Assembly: GCA_037074615.1 (NCBI GenBank)
Contig: CM073537.1
Coordinates: 21,843,989-21,907,988, forward strand
Direction of reading: 5' to 3'
Origin: Leucaena leucocephala
Lineage: Eukaryota; Streptophyta; Magnoliopsida; Fabales; Fabaceae
Length of the DNA stretch: 64,000 nt
Shown here piece after piece: positions 12,301 through 24,800 of this stretch. The notes beneath the pieces were generated by a model. That model worked only from the letters and a program-made list of their open reading frames with translations. It made no database searches and had not been told where the DNA came from. How positions within the stretch are numbered: position 1 is the stretch's first letter; the number at the start of each line of letters is the position of its first letter. The translations under genes were made by a program, and so were the position numbers.

Positions 12301-13240
12301 GGAGAGGTTGTGCAGAGAAAAGAAAGAACCACAAACAACTTATGCATTACAATATCGTGAAATAGAAATGTCTGTCTGGATATACCTTAGAAGTGAGAGA
12401 GATGTGGTTCTAATTGTTTTGTATTTCCCCCAAAATTTCAATGTCCAATCATGTTTAACTAACATGATATTGGAGTTTCCATTTTGCAGCTTCCTGACAT
12501 GACGACTCAAGCAATCATTATATCAGCACCATTTGCCTTTACCTTGGGTCTCTTGGCATCTATTTTTGCAGTCATCCTTGGTATAGTCTCAGTAACAGTA
12601 AACAGCACCGCTATATTTTTCCCTCCTAATTTTATTTTTTATTACTGTTTGAATGTTTGCTTGTGGTGCTTGCAGCAATAAAAGAGTATATATGGACATA
12701 TGCTGCTCTTGAGTTTGCTCTTGTGGCTATAACAGTACACGTGTTCTATTCTATGGTGAGCGGAATTTTCCCATAATCATTTTGTACTTCATGCCATATA
12801 AACAAAACATGATGTTGCACAAGAAGGGGAATCAAGGAAAACAACTAAAATCACTCAAAATATCTTTATTCATATTAATAATATATAAGGCGTAATTTCC
12901 TGACAGCCTTAGTGATCTGAGTTTTGAGAAGCGTTAATTTACCTGATCTTAGAGAGATAGAAGTGGAAGCTTTATATTTGTGACTTCTAATGTGGCACTT
13001 TCGTGTTGAGTTCTCAAGACATGTTTTCTCTTCTGTCTGTGACAATCCTTTGGGTTGATCTGGAACAACTGTTAAATGTATCTTTTTCATGTAACTTGGT
13101 TGCAGTTGCATTTGAAGGCCATTTATGCAATACTGCTTTCATCAGTTTTGGGTTTTGGTATGGCTATGAGCATCAACTATGTATATATCCAGTTTGTTTC
13201 TTGGCGTCTTCAAGTCTCCCATGATGCCAACCCAGTATGA
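9308..13240 (+). CDS. RING-CH (RINGv, MARCH-like) membrane E3 ubiquitin ligase
   Basis: Eight coding exons close one frame of 423 residues: 9308-9358, 10165-10566, 10768-10894, 11386-11698, 11827-11899, 12490-12580, 12676-12755 and 13106-13240. The N-terminus is Ser/Pro-rich. A C4HC3 RINGv domain occupies about residues 215-262: CRIC, then CSC, HEEC and CDVC supply the zinc ligands. Downstream come an SAWQDF motif and four hydrophobic segments (about 299-323, 327-352, 358-379 and 384-412), so the ligase is predicted to sit in an endomembrane with the RING in the cytosol. This layout fits a plant RING/FYVE/PHD-type family whose substrates are mostly unknown. The ATG at 9308 is chosen because it opens the frame that splices cleanly into exon 2. 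An upstream ATG frame at 9046 overlaps the leader and may be an upstream ORF. Confidence 0.88.
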
Positions 13241-14344
13241 GTCTCCTCAACAATGTTTTTTCTGTTTATCTACCGACGTCGCCACGACCAACCCCTTGTT
13301 TGCCAATCAATCAAATGCTGTATCCTCTCTCTCTATACATACATATATATATATGATGTGATGTATTAGTATTTGAAGGCAAGCAAGAAAAACAGATTGT
13401 CTGTACTTTTATGTGTAGGCAGTCTTTGTTATATAGCGGATTTTAGTGTTGATGTGTAAGATGAGTAAATTTTCATTCTACTGGATGCTGTATAGCTTTC
13501 AGTTCATCAAGATACGATTGTGTTAAGTAGGCCACTGGCTCCATCTTGATTTTGATTTTGTTCTACTTTATATATTGCCCTTCTATTACAAGTCAGTAAT
13601 ATACGCATTAGCGCATCACTCAATACACGAACTAAAAAAACAGATTATATTTTCCGCCTAAAATTTCATTTCAAAAGCTTGTAAGAGAACTAATTAAATT
13701 TGACGTAGACTGAGTTTCTCTTACTCATCAAACAGAGAATCGAACATAAGATTTGAGTAGTATCATTATAGGAAAAAAGAAATAGAATGATTTACGATCC
13801 CAGCAACCACGGAAAGACATAAAACCTACATACTTCAAGCATTTAAAAATTACCGTCCAAATGGAACCAAATGATATCTAAGCTTAGCATGACCTTTTGT
13901 CAAAGAACTGATGAGCTAAAATGAACAAAATACAGCGAAACACTCACAAGGAGATGGAGATAGTTGGCTGTTAAATGGCTCGGTCTCAAAACAGATGGCT
14001 TTTGCAAGGGTCCTCTGCATTGATGTAGTTTCTCCAATATCACTGTCCTGATGACCCATTTGGTTCGTCAGTGAAAAATCACAGGCGACAGTCCAAGAAA
14101 TCCTAAAAAAGAAGTGAACATGACGCCGAATGAACCATAACGCACATGAACAAGCCGATTAAAAGAACAGAGAAAGGATGATCGAGGGATGCAGACAAAG
14201 CCGCAAAATCATCGGAGCCGTGGGGGAAATGGATGGCAAAATCATACTAAGGACCAGCGAAGTGAGCACTTTTCTGGAGGGAAGATCAATGTGGTTTCGT
14301 GAAAAATTTTAGATATAGTCAACAAGAATCTTGGCAAATAAAGC
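13241..14344. other. 3' UTR of the RING-CH gene and spacer before the tRNA gene
   Basis: The first few hundred bases are the probable 3' UTR, including a short TA-rich repeat near 13340-13357. The rest up to the tRNA shows no recognisable coding or mobile feature. Confidence 0.45.
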
Positions 14345-14416
14345 GGGCATTTGGTCTAGTGGTATGATTCTCGCTTAGGGTGCGAGAGGTCCCGAGTTCA
14401 ATTCTCGGAATGCCCC
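14345..14416 (+). tRNA. tRNA-Pro (AGG)
   Basis: A 72-base cloverleaf. The acceptor stem GGGCATT pairs with AATGCCC at 14409-14415, with discriminator C at 14416. The A-box segment is TGGTCTAGTGG. The anticodon arm has stem TCTCGC/GCGAGA and loop TTAGGGT, giving anticodon AGG for proline CCU. The T arm is CCGAG-TTCAATT-CTCGG, containing the B box. There is no intron and no encoded CCA. A T-run (CTTTT) a few bases downstream is a likely Pol III terminator. Confidence 0.97.
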
Positions 14417-14550
14417 AATTCTTTTGCTAGTAAAATCAATTACTCGTAGTTGTTGGGCAGTGACGATTTACCGTCGAGTGTCCACCTGTTATACCATCGT
14501 ACAACTCGCCTCCTCCGTCGATTTTATGCGAGTAAAAATTTGGGAAAACC

Positions 14551-14806
14551 ATTTTTGAAGGACCTATAATTTTTTTTTAACTTTTAATTTGATACTTATG
14601 TATTTTTTAATAAATTTTTTAATTGTACTATATTAACACCATGAATCTCTATAATTTTATATAATTAATATTATTAACTCCAATATAAAATATAAAAGTT
14701 AATTGTGCTAACATAATAAAATTAAAAAATTTATTAAAAAAAATACATGTACTAAATTAAAAATTAAAAGAAACTATAAATACCTTAAGAATAATTTTTT
14801 CTATAA
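14551..14806. mobile_element. AT-rich inverted-repeat MITE (fold-back)
   Basis: The two halves are imperfect reverse complements. The left arm runs GAAGGACCTATAATTTTTTT and continues into a TAATAAATTTTTTAATT tract; the right arm carries the complementary sequence, ending near ACCTTAAGAATAATTTTT. Together they can form a hairpin of roughly 100-bp arms. No transposase is present, and the target duplication and superfamily are unclear. Confidence 0.55.
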
Positions 14807-15377
14807 ATTTTGTATACTGTTACAATACGGAACAAACTTTTTAAAAAAAAATTAAAACACTTGATCTATTTCTAAACAATGATTAATTAAATTGTATCCC
14901 AATTTGAGAAGAGATTTTTATCTATACATAGAACATAGTAATACTATTAATACCTATATTCTATGTAACAAAATACCGGCCGCATAAAATTTCCATCTTT
15001 CTTCTCTTTCTAGTTTCTTAAAGTTAAAATTAAAACCAAATAAGTAAATATTTTTCACGATCCACTTAGCACATGAATCATATGACGAGGGGCGGTAAAC
15101 TTTATCTCCATTTATATTACATCCGAGTTTTGAAAAAGGAGACAACTTCTCTTCATGGCTCAAAAAGTCTAACGCTATAAGTTATCCCTCTCGGGGAAAA
15201 AATACAAAGCCATAAAATATGATTACTTCTAGCACGTACAACGATATAGGGTTGGTTAAACTTTCACCTGCATCATATCTCACCGCAAAATGAGCGCAAA
15301 ATGGATAGAAACCTGAACTTCCTTGGTGCTCCGTAATACTAACAACCTTCACTTTCAAATCCTTCCACAACAGCTAT
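14807..15377. other. Spacer and probable 3' UTR of the DnaJ gene
   Basis: AT-rich. The portion next to 15378 is the likely 3' UTR of the minus-strand DnaJ gene. Short minus-strand frames here (14954-15163 and 15182-15370) show no family resemblance. Confidence 0.45.
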
Positions 15378-17375
15378 CTATTCAAGTTTTTCCGGCAAAG
15401 ATGCAGGATCAAGTTCAAAAGATCCTTTAGGGACATCTACTCTTTCCTGACCGGTCATTTTAAATGAAGGAATCCTATGAGAGAATCTAAATAACTCCGC
15501 TGATGGGATTCGAAATGAATCCATATTGCCCTTGTTTGCTCGAGCGAAGAGACTCACAAAACCTTTCAACTTCTCCAAGTATGCAACAGATACCCCCTCC
15601 CCTTCAACATAATCGGACAAAATTTCAACAAAGTCAAATTCATACATCTGATGAGATTCCACATCAGTGTACCATTTGATATCCCAATTTTTAAACAGAG
15701 CCCAAGTTTCCCCCTTCCTAGGATAAACTTTGAAAGTACTGCGGCCAATCTTTTCACATGAAATAAGATGTGAGAACATAAGACGATCTTCAGAAATTTC
15801 AGTGTTGCCAAGCACATACTTCCCACAAGCAACTGGCAGATTATTTTCTACCCAGCTGATTTCATCCTCGTCATCTGGCTCTGCTTCAAACCATGTTATT
15901 CGCAGCTTGAACCCAGGAGAGAGAACTTTCCTGATCAAAGCATAGAATCTCGGCATGCCATCAATTGTATCGTATATAGCCCAAATCTGTCCATTTGCAA
16001 AACTATCTTCTTTCTTGTCCTTTTCAAAGTCACTGAACTCTGCATCAGGATAGACAAAAAAAGTCGTACCTTCTGTTTCTCCTGTCCCCTTTGAGCACTG
16101 GTTTGCTTCTTTTCCCCTCGTGCCCATAGTTTCCTCATTTCTCTTGTGTAAGCTCTCTTCAGAATAACGATTGTCTTTCTGTTTCACCTCTTTCTGATCA
16201 TCCTTCAGGTCAGCAGCCGAGCCATTTCGATTATTCATTTTAGCTGTCTCCCCATTGTCTTCTTCTGCACCACATGAGCCACTTCCCTTGGCCCCTGTTG
16301 AGGGCTTTGAAAGGTCATCATCATCATCACTCCCATTCTCATTATAAACAACCTGAGGCTTAGACCTTGCAGATCTACGCCGATGCTGTTCTCGATCAGT
16401 TGGAAAGTTTTGTTCACCAGGAACACCATCCTTGTCAACAACCATATCATCTTCAGACTCATTGCTGTCCAAGGAATCAGCACTTTCACTAGATTCTTCT
16501 ACCTTCTTCCTCTTTCTCTTTCTATTCAGCTTATCAGAGATGCTGGGGCCTTTTTTCGCAGAAGGCTTTGTATTGACATTCCCAGCATTCATACCTTGAG
16601 ATCCAACATCAGCACCATGATTGAAACCATCTTTTTGTTGGCCAAAAGATTGAGAACTTGAATTAGCTGCCGCCGATGCTGCTGATGTACCTAGCACATA
16701 TGCAATAAAGGGCCTATGACAAGTGTTACAGGAAACAGATCTATTTACAGCTTCAGAGTGCAACTCATATCTACTACAACAAAATGGGCAGAAAGTCCAA
16801 AATGTAGGGCGGCTACCATTGGGTCCCTGCTGAGTTGACTGCCTAGGCTGTTGCTGCTTCTGAGGATTCACGTTGGAAAAATTGGCCCTGACATTGTTTT
16901 GCACCCCAGCATTCACATTTGTACGAAACTTCTGTGCCGGAGGCGGATGATATGGCTTTGAAGTTCTGTTCATAGGAACTTTGTACTTCATGTCAAGTAG
17001 AGCCCGTTTATTTTTATCCAAAAGTACTCTTTGAGCTTCCCCAATTAGCTTAAATGCAGCTTCTGCACCAGAAAACTTGTTCTTGTCAGGATGAAGTTGG
17101 AGGGCAAACTTCCTGTATTGTTTCTTTATCATTGTCTCATCAGCTGATTGCCTAATTTGAAGAATTCCATACCAGTCCATCTCATTCCCAAACAATTTCT
17201 TCTCAGCAGAGCAGTGCACATCACATACAATAAGCATTTGAGTTATATTCTCCAGATCAGGATATAGTTGCTGAGCTTTAAGAGCAATTTTACGAGCCCC
17301 AACAAAATCTTTACTTTCCATCTTCTTTTCAGCAATGACCTTGGCCCGTAAGGCCTCTTCTTTATTGCAGTCCAT
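15378..17375 (-). CDS. DnaJ (J-domain) protein with DUF3444
   Basis: One uninterrupted coding exon of 665 residues. The open frame extends one codon upstream only through TTG, so the first ATG, at 17375-17373, is taken as the start (MDCNKEEALRAK). The N-terminal segment EALRAKVIAEKKMESKDF is typical of this plant DnaJ subfamily. The J domain lies at about residues 66-130 with the HPD catalytic tripeptide in LQLHPDKN. A Gln/Pro-rich linker follows, then a zinc-ribbon-like segment (CPFC...CNTC, about 190-225), a basic nuclear-localisation stretch (NRKRKRKK) and an acidic Ser-rich middle. DUF3444 starts at FFVYPDAEFSDFE (about residue 435) and includes GQIWAIYD. Family members are thought to be nuclear co-chaperones of Hsp70; the role of DUF3444 is not established. 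Confidence 0.93.
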   Translation of the reverse strand: MDCNKEEALRAKVIAEKKMESKDFVGARKIALKAQQLYPDLENITQMLIVCDVHCSAEKKLFGNEMDWYGILQIRQSADETMIKKQYRKFALQLHPDKNKFSGAEAAFKLIGEAQRVLLDKNKRALLDMKYKVPMNRTSKPYHPPPAQKFRTNVNAGVQNNVRANFSNVNPQKQQQPRQSTQQGPNGSRPTFWTFCPFCCSRYELHSEAVNRSVSCNTCHRPFIAYVLGTSAASAAANSSSQSFGQQKDGFNHGADVGSQGMNAGNVNTKPSAKKGPSISDKLNRKRKRKKVEESSESADSLDSNESEDDMVVDKDGVPGEQNFPTDREQHRRRSARSKPQVVYNENGSDDDDDLSKPSTGAKGSGSCGAEEDNGETAKMNNRNGSAADLKDDQKEVKQKDNRYSEESLHKRNEETMGTRGKEANQCSKGTGETEGTTFFVYPDAEFSDFEKDKKEDSFANGQIWAIYDTIDGMPRFYALIRKVLSPGFKLRITWFEAEPDDEDEISWVENNLPVACGKYVLGNTEISEDRLMFSHLISCEKIGRSTFKVYPRKGETWALFKNWDIKWYTDVESHQMYEFDFVEILSDYVEGEGVSVAYLEKLKGFVSLFARANKGNMDSFRIPSAELFRFSHRIPSFKMTGQERVDVPKGSFELDPASLPEKLE

Positions 17376-18660
17376 CAAAAATAAAGATAATAAAACTTCA
17401 AAGCAAGCTTTCTGGTCAAGTGCATTAGAAAACGAGCTACATTTAATCTATAACTTCTCTGAGAAAAACCTAACCAAATAATTAGGAGTCCAAATAAACC
17501 TTCCAGCACCACACAAGTACCCAAAATACAATATTTGCACTCCAGATAAACCCTGCAGATTTTGCGTAACTTGCGACTATTAGATTCTACATTGACCAAA
17601 GTTTTGTAAGAGAATCAAGGAGTCATTTGTATTGCAAACAGAATTCAGAAGCCTCAGTAGATATGTCAGATGTTTCTATTTATTACAATAAGCAGCGTAA
17701 TCACAATATTTGTAAGCTGTAACATGATTTATAAGTTTAAAAAAAAAACTTCAGTGCAAATTTACCAGACGCTGAACAAGGAAAATATCAAAAGACAAGA
17801 TATAATAAAATCTTTTCTTCCATCATGTTCTAATTAGACCTAATCAAACAATAATAATAAGCTGTAACATAATTTATAAGTGAAAAGTCTTTTTTTTTCC
17901 ACTTCTTTCTAAGTGAGAGGATTGGTCGTTCAGACTTTCAATAAAATCTCAACTGTTTCAGGTAGCCACAGGCACAAAAAACATTCAAATGTTTCAAACA
18001 ATGAAAATAAAATAACCTTTTTATTATTAACATCGTAAAGAAGCCCCACCCACCCCCCACCCCCAACACACACACACACACATAAAAGAACTTTATAGGC
18101 TTCTCTTCAACAGGAGGTTGACTCGTTTGTAAGGATGTTGAACAAGTTCAGCCACTTTCGGTCAGACTTTAGGCTCCACGAACGACTAAGAAATAAAGGC
18201 GTACGCGTTTATCAAAACTAGCCCAAAAAAAAAAAATGCAAACAACATTCATGTTACAGCGGAAAAAAAGCCTAGGTCATTCTCAAATGAACAAGAGGAA
18301 AACGACAGCGTGGAAACATAAGTTCCACTTAAAAAACTTCGAGAGAAAACACAGGAGCTACGATGCCGTTACAGTTAAGAAAGGCCTACAAACAAAGGCA
18401 TTCGTTTTCCCGTTAAGTGGAGAGAAAACATTGAACAATATGAATATGCCACTGCGAAGAAATTTTAAAACTATATTAGAACCCTAATTACAGGTAACAT
18501 AACGATTAAATCTCAAACAAACCAAAACAAAGGGAGAACGATCTCAAGAGTAAGAGCGAGAGTGGGAGAGAAAATGGGCTGTAAGGACAAGAGGAATACT
18601 CACTCTTCGGAGGGGATGAACGGAGGAAACCGGAGGTTGAAGATTCGAGGAGTGCCGGAA
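17376..18660 (-). other. 5' UTR and leader intron(s) of the DnaJ gene
   Basis: Between the ATG at 17375 and about 18660 there is no coding frame belonging to the gene. A plausible leader exon lies near 18605-18660, with a donor-like GAAGA|GTGAGT near 18600 on the minus strand; the remaining ~1.2 kb would be leader intron. A C-rich stretch followed by a short CA repeat lies at 18047-18082. Exact leader boundaries are not determined. Confidence 0.4.
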
Positions 18661-18925
18661 CTTAAACAGCAATTTCACTTATTTCAGAAATGCCTCCAAT
18701 GCCAAGAGCTCAGGCGTCAGGCCATATGTATCTGCGTTTAGCCGGGTGCAGCGTCGGTGGCCCATTTGAAGGCTTTTATGATTGAATTTCAAATGGGAAA
18801 AGCCCATGGGTCGGCTCAACTCAACTCCAACCATCCAATAATTTGGGCTAATAATCATGACAAGTTTTTTTATTTGGGCTATCATTATCCGATAATTTGG
18901 GCTTTATATAGGTTGGACTTAACCA

Positions 18926-19105
18926 ATAAGATTAGTCCGAGTAGTAAATGATTCGGTATCGCTTAAACGAGGTCTCGAGTTCGAGCCTTGGCATATGCAG
19001 AAAATCCCTGTTGGGAGACTCACCCACCATAGCCTGGTGCGCGCCGCAGGTCGGATCCGGATGTAGTCGGGGCAAAGTTCCGATAAACCGGGTGAGCAAC
19101 AAAAA
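18926..19105 (+). mobile_element. tRNA-derived SINE, copy 2 (first of a head-to-tail pair)
   Basis: Carries the full family layout on the plus strand: TTAGTCCGAGTAGTAA head, B-box-like GAGTTCGAGCCTTGG, GTTGGGAGACTCACCCACCA body, and AACCGGGTGAGCAACAAAAA end. It is more degenerate than copies 1 and 4, and no clear target-site duplication was found. A second copy follows about 17 bp downstream. Confidence 0.85.
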
Positions 19106-19121
19106 ATATATATAATTGCAC

Positions 19122-19303
19122 CAACGGGGTTAGTCCGAGTGGTAAGTGGTTTGATATCGCTTAAGCAAGGTCTCGAGTTCAAGCCTTGGCGTATGCAGAA
19201 AATCCCTATTGGGAGACTTACCAATCATAGCCAGATGCTCGACGTAGGTTGAATACGAGTGTAGTCGGGAAAAAGCGTTGGTGAACCGGGTGGGCAAAAA
19301 AAA
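19122..19303 (+). mobile_element. tRNA-derived SINE, copy 3 (second of a head-to-tail pair)
   Basis: The same family, starting CAACGGGGTTAGTCCGAGTG and ending GAACCGGGTGGGC followed by an A-run. It sits in the same orientation immediately behind copy 2, separated by a short AT spacer. Confidence 0.85.
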
Positions 19304-20221
19304 AATAATCGCTCTTCTTTTATTATTTATAAACATTGATTTGATTTTTAGGAAGTACTACTTTATTATAGTTTCAGTAGCGGCGTGTGGGGAGACATCT
19401 TAACTCCTGAGTGCTTAGGTTTACGCCTGAGGGTAATAGACAGCTCACCTTGCCTAACATTAGTATCGCCTAGAAGAAAGAGAGATTTTATCCTGCCTTT
19501 AAATCATGGATGAGTTTAACATCTTTTTAAAAATTTTGTACACAAAAAAAATAAACGTTAATTTAGTTAATAAGAATATGATTCATATTTTATAATCTTT
19601 TGTGAAAGTTAATTTTGATTTATACGGTTTCATAGAACCAATTCATATATATAAGAGCAATGATCCACATGCAAATGTGCAAATCAAATTTTTGTTATTG
19701 TTTCTCTCTACACATCTAGGAGGTGAAGTACTTAAAAGGATGCAAGGGCCTATTTGGTATACATCAATCTTAGCCTAGGTAAGATAAATTGGAAAACAAA
19801 TGTTAAAATAGGCGATTTGGTATGAACTGGCTACCGATGAAAGCTTCAATCCATTATTTTTTTTATTGGGAATATGCCTTCCATTAGAACCCCTAATGAG
19901 CTAGTTCCTAGAAAGCGCGTCTCATTATGAGTTTATTTTTCCTTTTGCTAAGGCACATATATTCATTTATTATATAAGATTATATTTAAGATATTATTAA
20001 ATATTAAATTTGCCTACATCGTCTAATAGAGATTTAAACTTAAATCCGCTATATCTTGAGAGACTAATCTTTTATATTAGACCTAACTCTAATTAATTTT
20101 AAATCATCACAATCGTTCTCCTCTTCCCTAGCCATTCTTTTACCAAAATTTATTGACCTCATCATGTATGATAACCTACATATGACAACTAAAATTTTAT
20201 CACTTAGTGAAGGGCAATTGA
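19304..20221. other. Repeat-rich spacer, no gene
   Basis: AT-rich DNA without recognisable coding exons. A GGGCCTATTTGGTATACATC segment near 19745 resembles the edge of a TIR element, but I could not locate a partner end with confidence. Confidence 0.35.
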
Positions 20222-20632
20222 CAATTTTTGTAGAGAGAATTATACAGAGATTTCGTGAAAGAGAATTTACTATAAAAAAGAGTCATAAAATTATTAAATA
20301 ATTAAATAGTCTTAAAAAATATGAGATGATATATTCAAATTATAAAAAGACACAATTGCCTCATAAATTAAAAAAGAGACTTTAGAGCAAAAATATATAG
20401 TTGACGTGTATTTATTCGTTCAGAAAAAAAGAGAAGCATAACGTAAATAAAAAGATACCAATCCACGCTATGATTTTCATTCTTTGAATATATCAATGTT
20501 ATTTTTTTATAATTTGAATATATCACTCCAGATTCTTTAAGATTATTTAAATGTTTGATATTTTATGAGATTTTTTTATAATAAATTCTTTTCCACAAAA
20601 CTTGTGGATAATTCTCCCAATTTTTTTTTATA
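20222..20632. mobile_element. Inverted-repeat MITE candidate (about 0.41 kb)
   Basis: The left arm at about 20222-20280 (AGAGAATTATACAGAGATTT, then GAGAATTTACTATAAAAAAG) is the imperfect reverse complement of the right arm at about 20570-20632 (TTTATAATAAATTCTTTTCC, then GGATAATTCTCCCAATTTTT). The interior has no coding potential. Superfamily and target duplication were not resolved. Confidence 0.5.
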
Positions 20633-20939
20633 GCAATGCAACCTACGTATATATCAAGATACTTTTTACATATCAACCATGCTTTTAAACCTCATCCTCA
20701 TTCCCTTCTCCTTTGAAATAATACATGAATTTTACTTTAATGATTTAGAGATGAAGTATTTATTAATTTAATCACTAAAAAAAATTCTAATTTAATAGAT
20801 CACATATAATCGCTATTTATAATGTTATTCACTAGCTTATAATAAATAAATGAAATTGATAGAAATAATAATATACAACAAAAAATTTTGCTAGCTCTAG
20901 TCTTCTTGTTAATTTATTCTTGATCTAATCTTAGTTATA

Positions 20940-21143
20940 CTTCCTTTGTCCCTGTTTACTTATTTTCCTATGAAAAAACAGACTAAAAAGAAAATAACAT
21001 TTATGTATTATGTAAAAATTATTTTTTCATTTTCAATCTTACACTCCATTTAATGCCACATTATTTTTATCTTAAAATTTGAAACCATACATATATTTAA
21101 AGACAAAAATAAAAATCCAAACTAGGACAAGTAGACATCGAAG
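20940..21143. mobile_element. Stowaway-like MITE
   Basis: The left end CTTCCTTTGTCCCTGTTTAC and the right end, read as reverse complement (CTTCGATGTCTACTTGTCCT), share the degenerate Stowaway-type start. The element is flanked by TA on both sides (20938-20939 and 21144-21145), as expected for Tc1/mariner-type MITEs. It is about 204 bp and non-coding. Confidence 0.55.
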
Positions 21144-21811
21144 TACTTTTCTTTGCTTTTGGTATTATTTCCAAGTAACTAGGGTATGCAAAGGTCCGAT
21201 TTTCATGGCAACTAAGAATTAAAAATAAATGCGACAGGACAAAAAAACAATTAGAGATCCAAAGTTTATGTTGGCAACACATTTGTTATTGTCCAAGAAC
21301 CCTTAACTTCCAGTACAAGTAAATATTACTCACTCAATGACAACATTTGTTCTAACACAAGACATTGTGAAAACTGCAGCAAATAAATCTCTATGTACTA
21401 TAAAAGCAAGTGGTACAACATCCAAATGGCCGCAAATTGCGGGAATAATTCTTTCTTTTTTGAAAAATGGACCTTATTTGCTGATTCTTCACAACCCACA
21501 TGCTCTGCCCCGAAACAATGGAAGCCTCTTGGGATGTAATGGAAATCTCTATGCAAAAACCCTTAGCTTTTTCACATGTTGACTGGCACTATTGAACTCA
21601 TCCTATTGCATAAACAGAAATTTATGAGAAAAAACATTAGACATAAACTAGTTAATATGATCAACGATTACTGCTCAAGAGAATGCTTCATGCATAAAAC
21701 GCAGAAAATACGGAAAAATTTCTATACATGTGGATGAAGTAGAAGACTAGAACTTGAAAACGTGGTAAAACATGGTCAATTGTGGTAAAGTCTTGCGAAC
21801 CTCATTAGTAT
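21144..21811. other. Spacer and probable 3' UTR of the shikimate-pathway gene
   Basis: The part adjoining 21812 is the likely 3' UTR of the minus-strand gene. No other feature is recognised; the plus-strand frame at 21337-21582 has no family resemblance. Confidence 0.4.
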
Positions 21812-24800
21812 TTAGTAGTCTGCCAAAATATTTCTGAAAAGCTCCTTAGGTGCTGCATATGCAAAATGGAGTAATAGAAAGAAAATAAGACACTAAACCA
21901 ATCAGATCAAATAAAGCGAAGAGGGGTTAAGGGTGAAAAGGTAAATTGAACTTAGTTTGCTGAACCTACATATACAACTTACCTGGCAATCCGGTAAATT
22001 TCTCATACTGTTCATAAGCCTGTCCTAAAAACATCTCCAATCCTGTTACAATGGTAGCTCCCGACTCTTCAGCTTCCTTCAATAGTCTAGTCATTTTGGG
22101 GGTGTAGACGGCGTCAAAAACCAAGGAGTAATACTTCAAAGCATGCTGCAAATAAGTAAATTAAATAAATAATTAGATAGATTTGAATTTCAGGTCTTCA
22201 ACTGTATTCATGTTCAATATCAAGAGATTTGGGTGCTTTCATGCTATCATTTGACCGTTTAGCTCATCCAGAACAGAAAACACCATGTCCCAAATATCTA
22301 AATGGCCACAATTGCTTGCATTATGTTTGTTTAAATCATGATGAATAAGTTTCCTTTTTTACCACCACAAAACCAAAAAGGTGCATTATTTATATTTATC
22401 TTTCTTGATTTCCATCAGAAAATCTCATTTCCAATGACGCATTAGAAACTTCTTTGCATTTTTCTCTTTTTCAATAGAGGTAAGAGAACTACTTCCAACT
22501 TGCCTAACGTGGTCAGGTCACCATAAAATGAATTAAATTCTACAAAATCATCAATTAAGGGAGTAGGACGAGTCTCACTAGATTAGAAGACAACAAATTA
22601 CAATTAACGGACATATCATCATCATGCATGATACTTGAAGGCTGAGGTAACAAAAGTATGCATTTTCACAATCAATAATCATATTTTAATAGAGCAAAAG
22701 GCTGATGTTTAGAAAATTTTGGCCATAAATAATACCAGGCCACAGATAAGATTCAAAACTTCCGATAACAAGATTGTAATAACCTAATTGACATAAGAAA
22801 GCAGCATATCAAAAGGGTCAAACCTTAGAGATTGGTGTTTCATCAACTTTTGGTTGCATCCCGATTGATGTTGTGTTTGCTAGAATCATGCCATCCTCCG
22901 GGTGATAATTATCTAAGTCAGCAAAGGCTAAAGCTTCTCCTCCAATCACATCAGCAAGTTCTCTGGCACGATCTATGCATAAATAATACACCAGTCTAAA
23001 TACAATTGAAGACAAGGAGTAGCAGATAGCAGCTGTGTTTGTCAGAATAGCTACACAGTTAATGCAATATATTGGTCTCAGGGGCAAGAAACGTTGTGTT
23101 TTAGAGAATTACAAATTTGAAGACCAAACTTGTTATCGCACTTGGATAAAACATTATTATTAAAATCAAAGGAAATAAGTTACACCCCTTCAATGAGTAA
23201 TGGAAGAGGAAAATCACAAGACCGAAGCTAATTCCCTCTGAAACACAGCCAGAATCACACAAAACAGTCACAAAAGGGAACATAAACCCAGGACAGGTCC
23301 TATTGCACTGACTTAGAGGTCAAGCTCCCTCCACACGCAAAACAGAAATCTTGCTTATGGACATCTGCACACAACCCTAAAAAATGCACAACCTACCCTC
23401 ACACATTCTCTCTTCTTCAAGCAACAGTAATTTGTGACAATTGGTCCACTTTGGCCCTCTTGCTAGGGTCTCTGGGACAGTTCCTAATATAAAATTTGGC
23501 CCACTGTCCTCTTGGGTTTATTGAAAAGGATGAAATGTTGATAAAAATTGCCTTCCAAAGCTCATAATTTTAAGCCCTTCATACAAAAACTTCTTACTTG
23601 TCAAATAGAAATGCTAACAAGAAGCTCTCCATACTAGAAACATTCTACTCATCAAATGGAAATGCCAAAAAGAAGCTCTAAATACTTGAAGCCTTTTACT
23701 TATCAAATGGAATCGCCAACAACAAGCGTTTCACTCATTCTAGCTAACTAGCTCTCTCTTTCTCAAAAACATAGTTGAAGAAAACACAGTTTCAAGTGGG
23801 GCATTACAAATTGTGAAGGTTACCATAGGTGCGGTTGGCAATCACAACCCTCGCTCCTTTTTCTTTTGCGCCATAAGCAAGTGCCTTCCCAGCGCCACCA
23901 GCTCCAATCACAACAAACAGCTTACCAGCTAATGGTGAAGCGGCTGTCTTGCTATAGTCCTTGGCTGCCAAGAAATAATTGAAGAACATGTCATTGTCAA
24001 AGGAATACTAACTAAAAAAACAACGACAACAAGAAATGGTTAGCCAATAAATGTAACAACGACCTCGTAGACCATCCTCGATGGAAGAAATGGCACCAAC
24101 ATAATCTGTATTGTATCCAATCAACTTCCCATCAGTTGAACCCTTTACAACGCAATTCACAGCTCCTATTGACTGCACTCAAACAAATCAATTAAATAAT
24201 TTATATACAAAAACAGCAAGTAAAAAGCTAATCATACACTGATCCAAGATTGTCAAATGTGCTTTATAAAGTGAGATCATATCAAATACCTTAGCTACTG
24301 GGTCAACCTCGTCACAGCATTTAAGTGCAGCTTCCTTGTAAGGAATGGTAACACTGAAATACGATTCTGATAAAGATCAAATTCTAGTAGATCATGTGAG
24401 AGTTTAAACTATCTAGAATATTTTAGGTAGATGATAAAGGAATGCTCATCTGCCTGCCCACCCACCCAACTTCAACAGACCCCCAGCCTGCCCTCATGGA
24501 CATAATGTGTATGTATAATGCATGCATGAATGGATGTAGCTCAATAGCATGACAAATGTCATAAAAGATGTATACTCCAACTAAATCCCACTCTGTGCAG
24601 GTTGGAAATTTGTAAAAAAAAAAAACAGCCTTCAACTATTAACAGTTGATATAAGATAACATAAATCAAGAATTAAAAATCACAAACTTCATATCAAGTA
24701 ATTAAATAAGCTTATGCAAAGGCCTAAGAAGAATTCACATCTTCATTGGCTTTGGAAAATTGATGCTAAAGCCAATAATTTACCTTGATTACTCTTTGTA

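Noticed and set aside
18919..19336. Minus-strand frames of 101 and 68 codons
   Set aside because: They read the antisense of two SINE copies; a similar frame appears at 1103-1430 over SINE copy 1.
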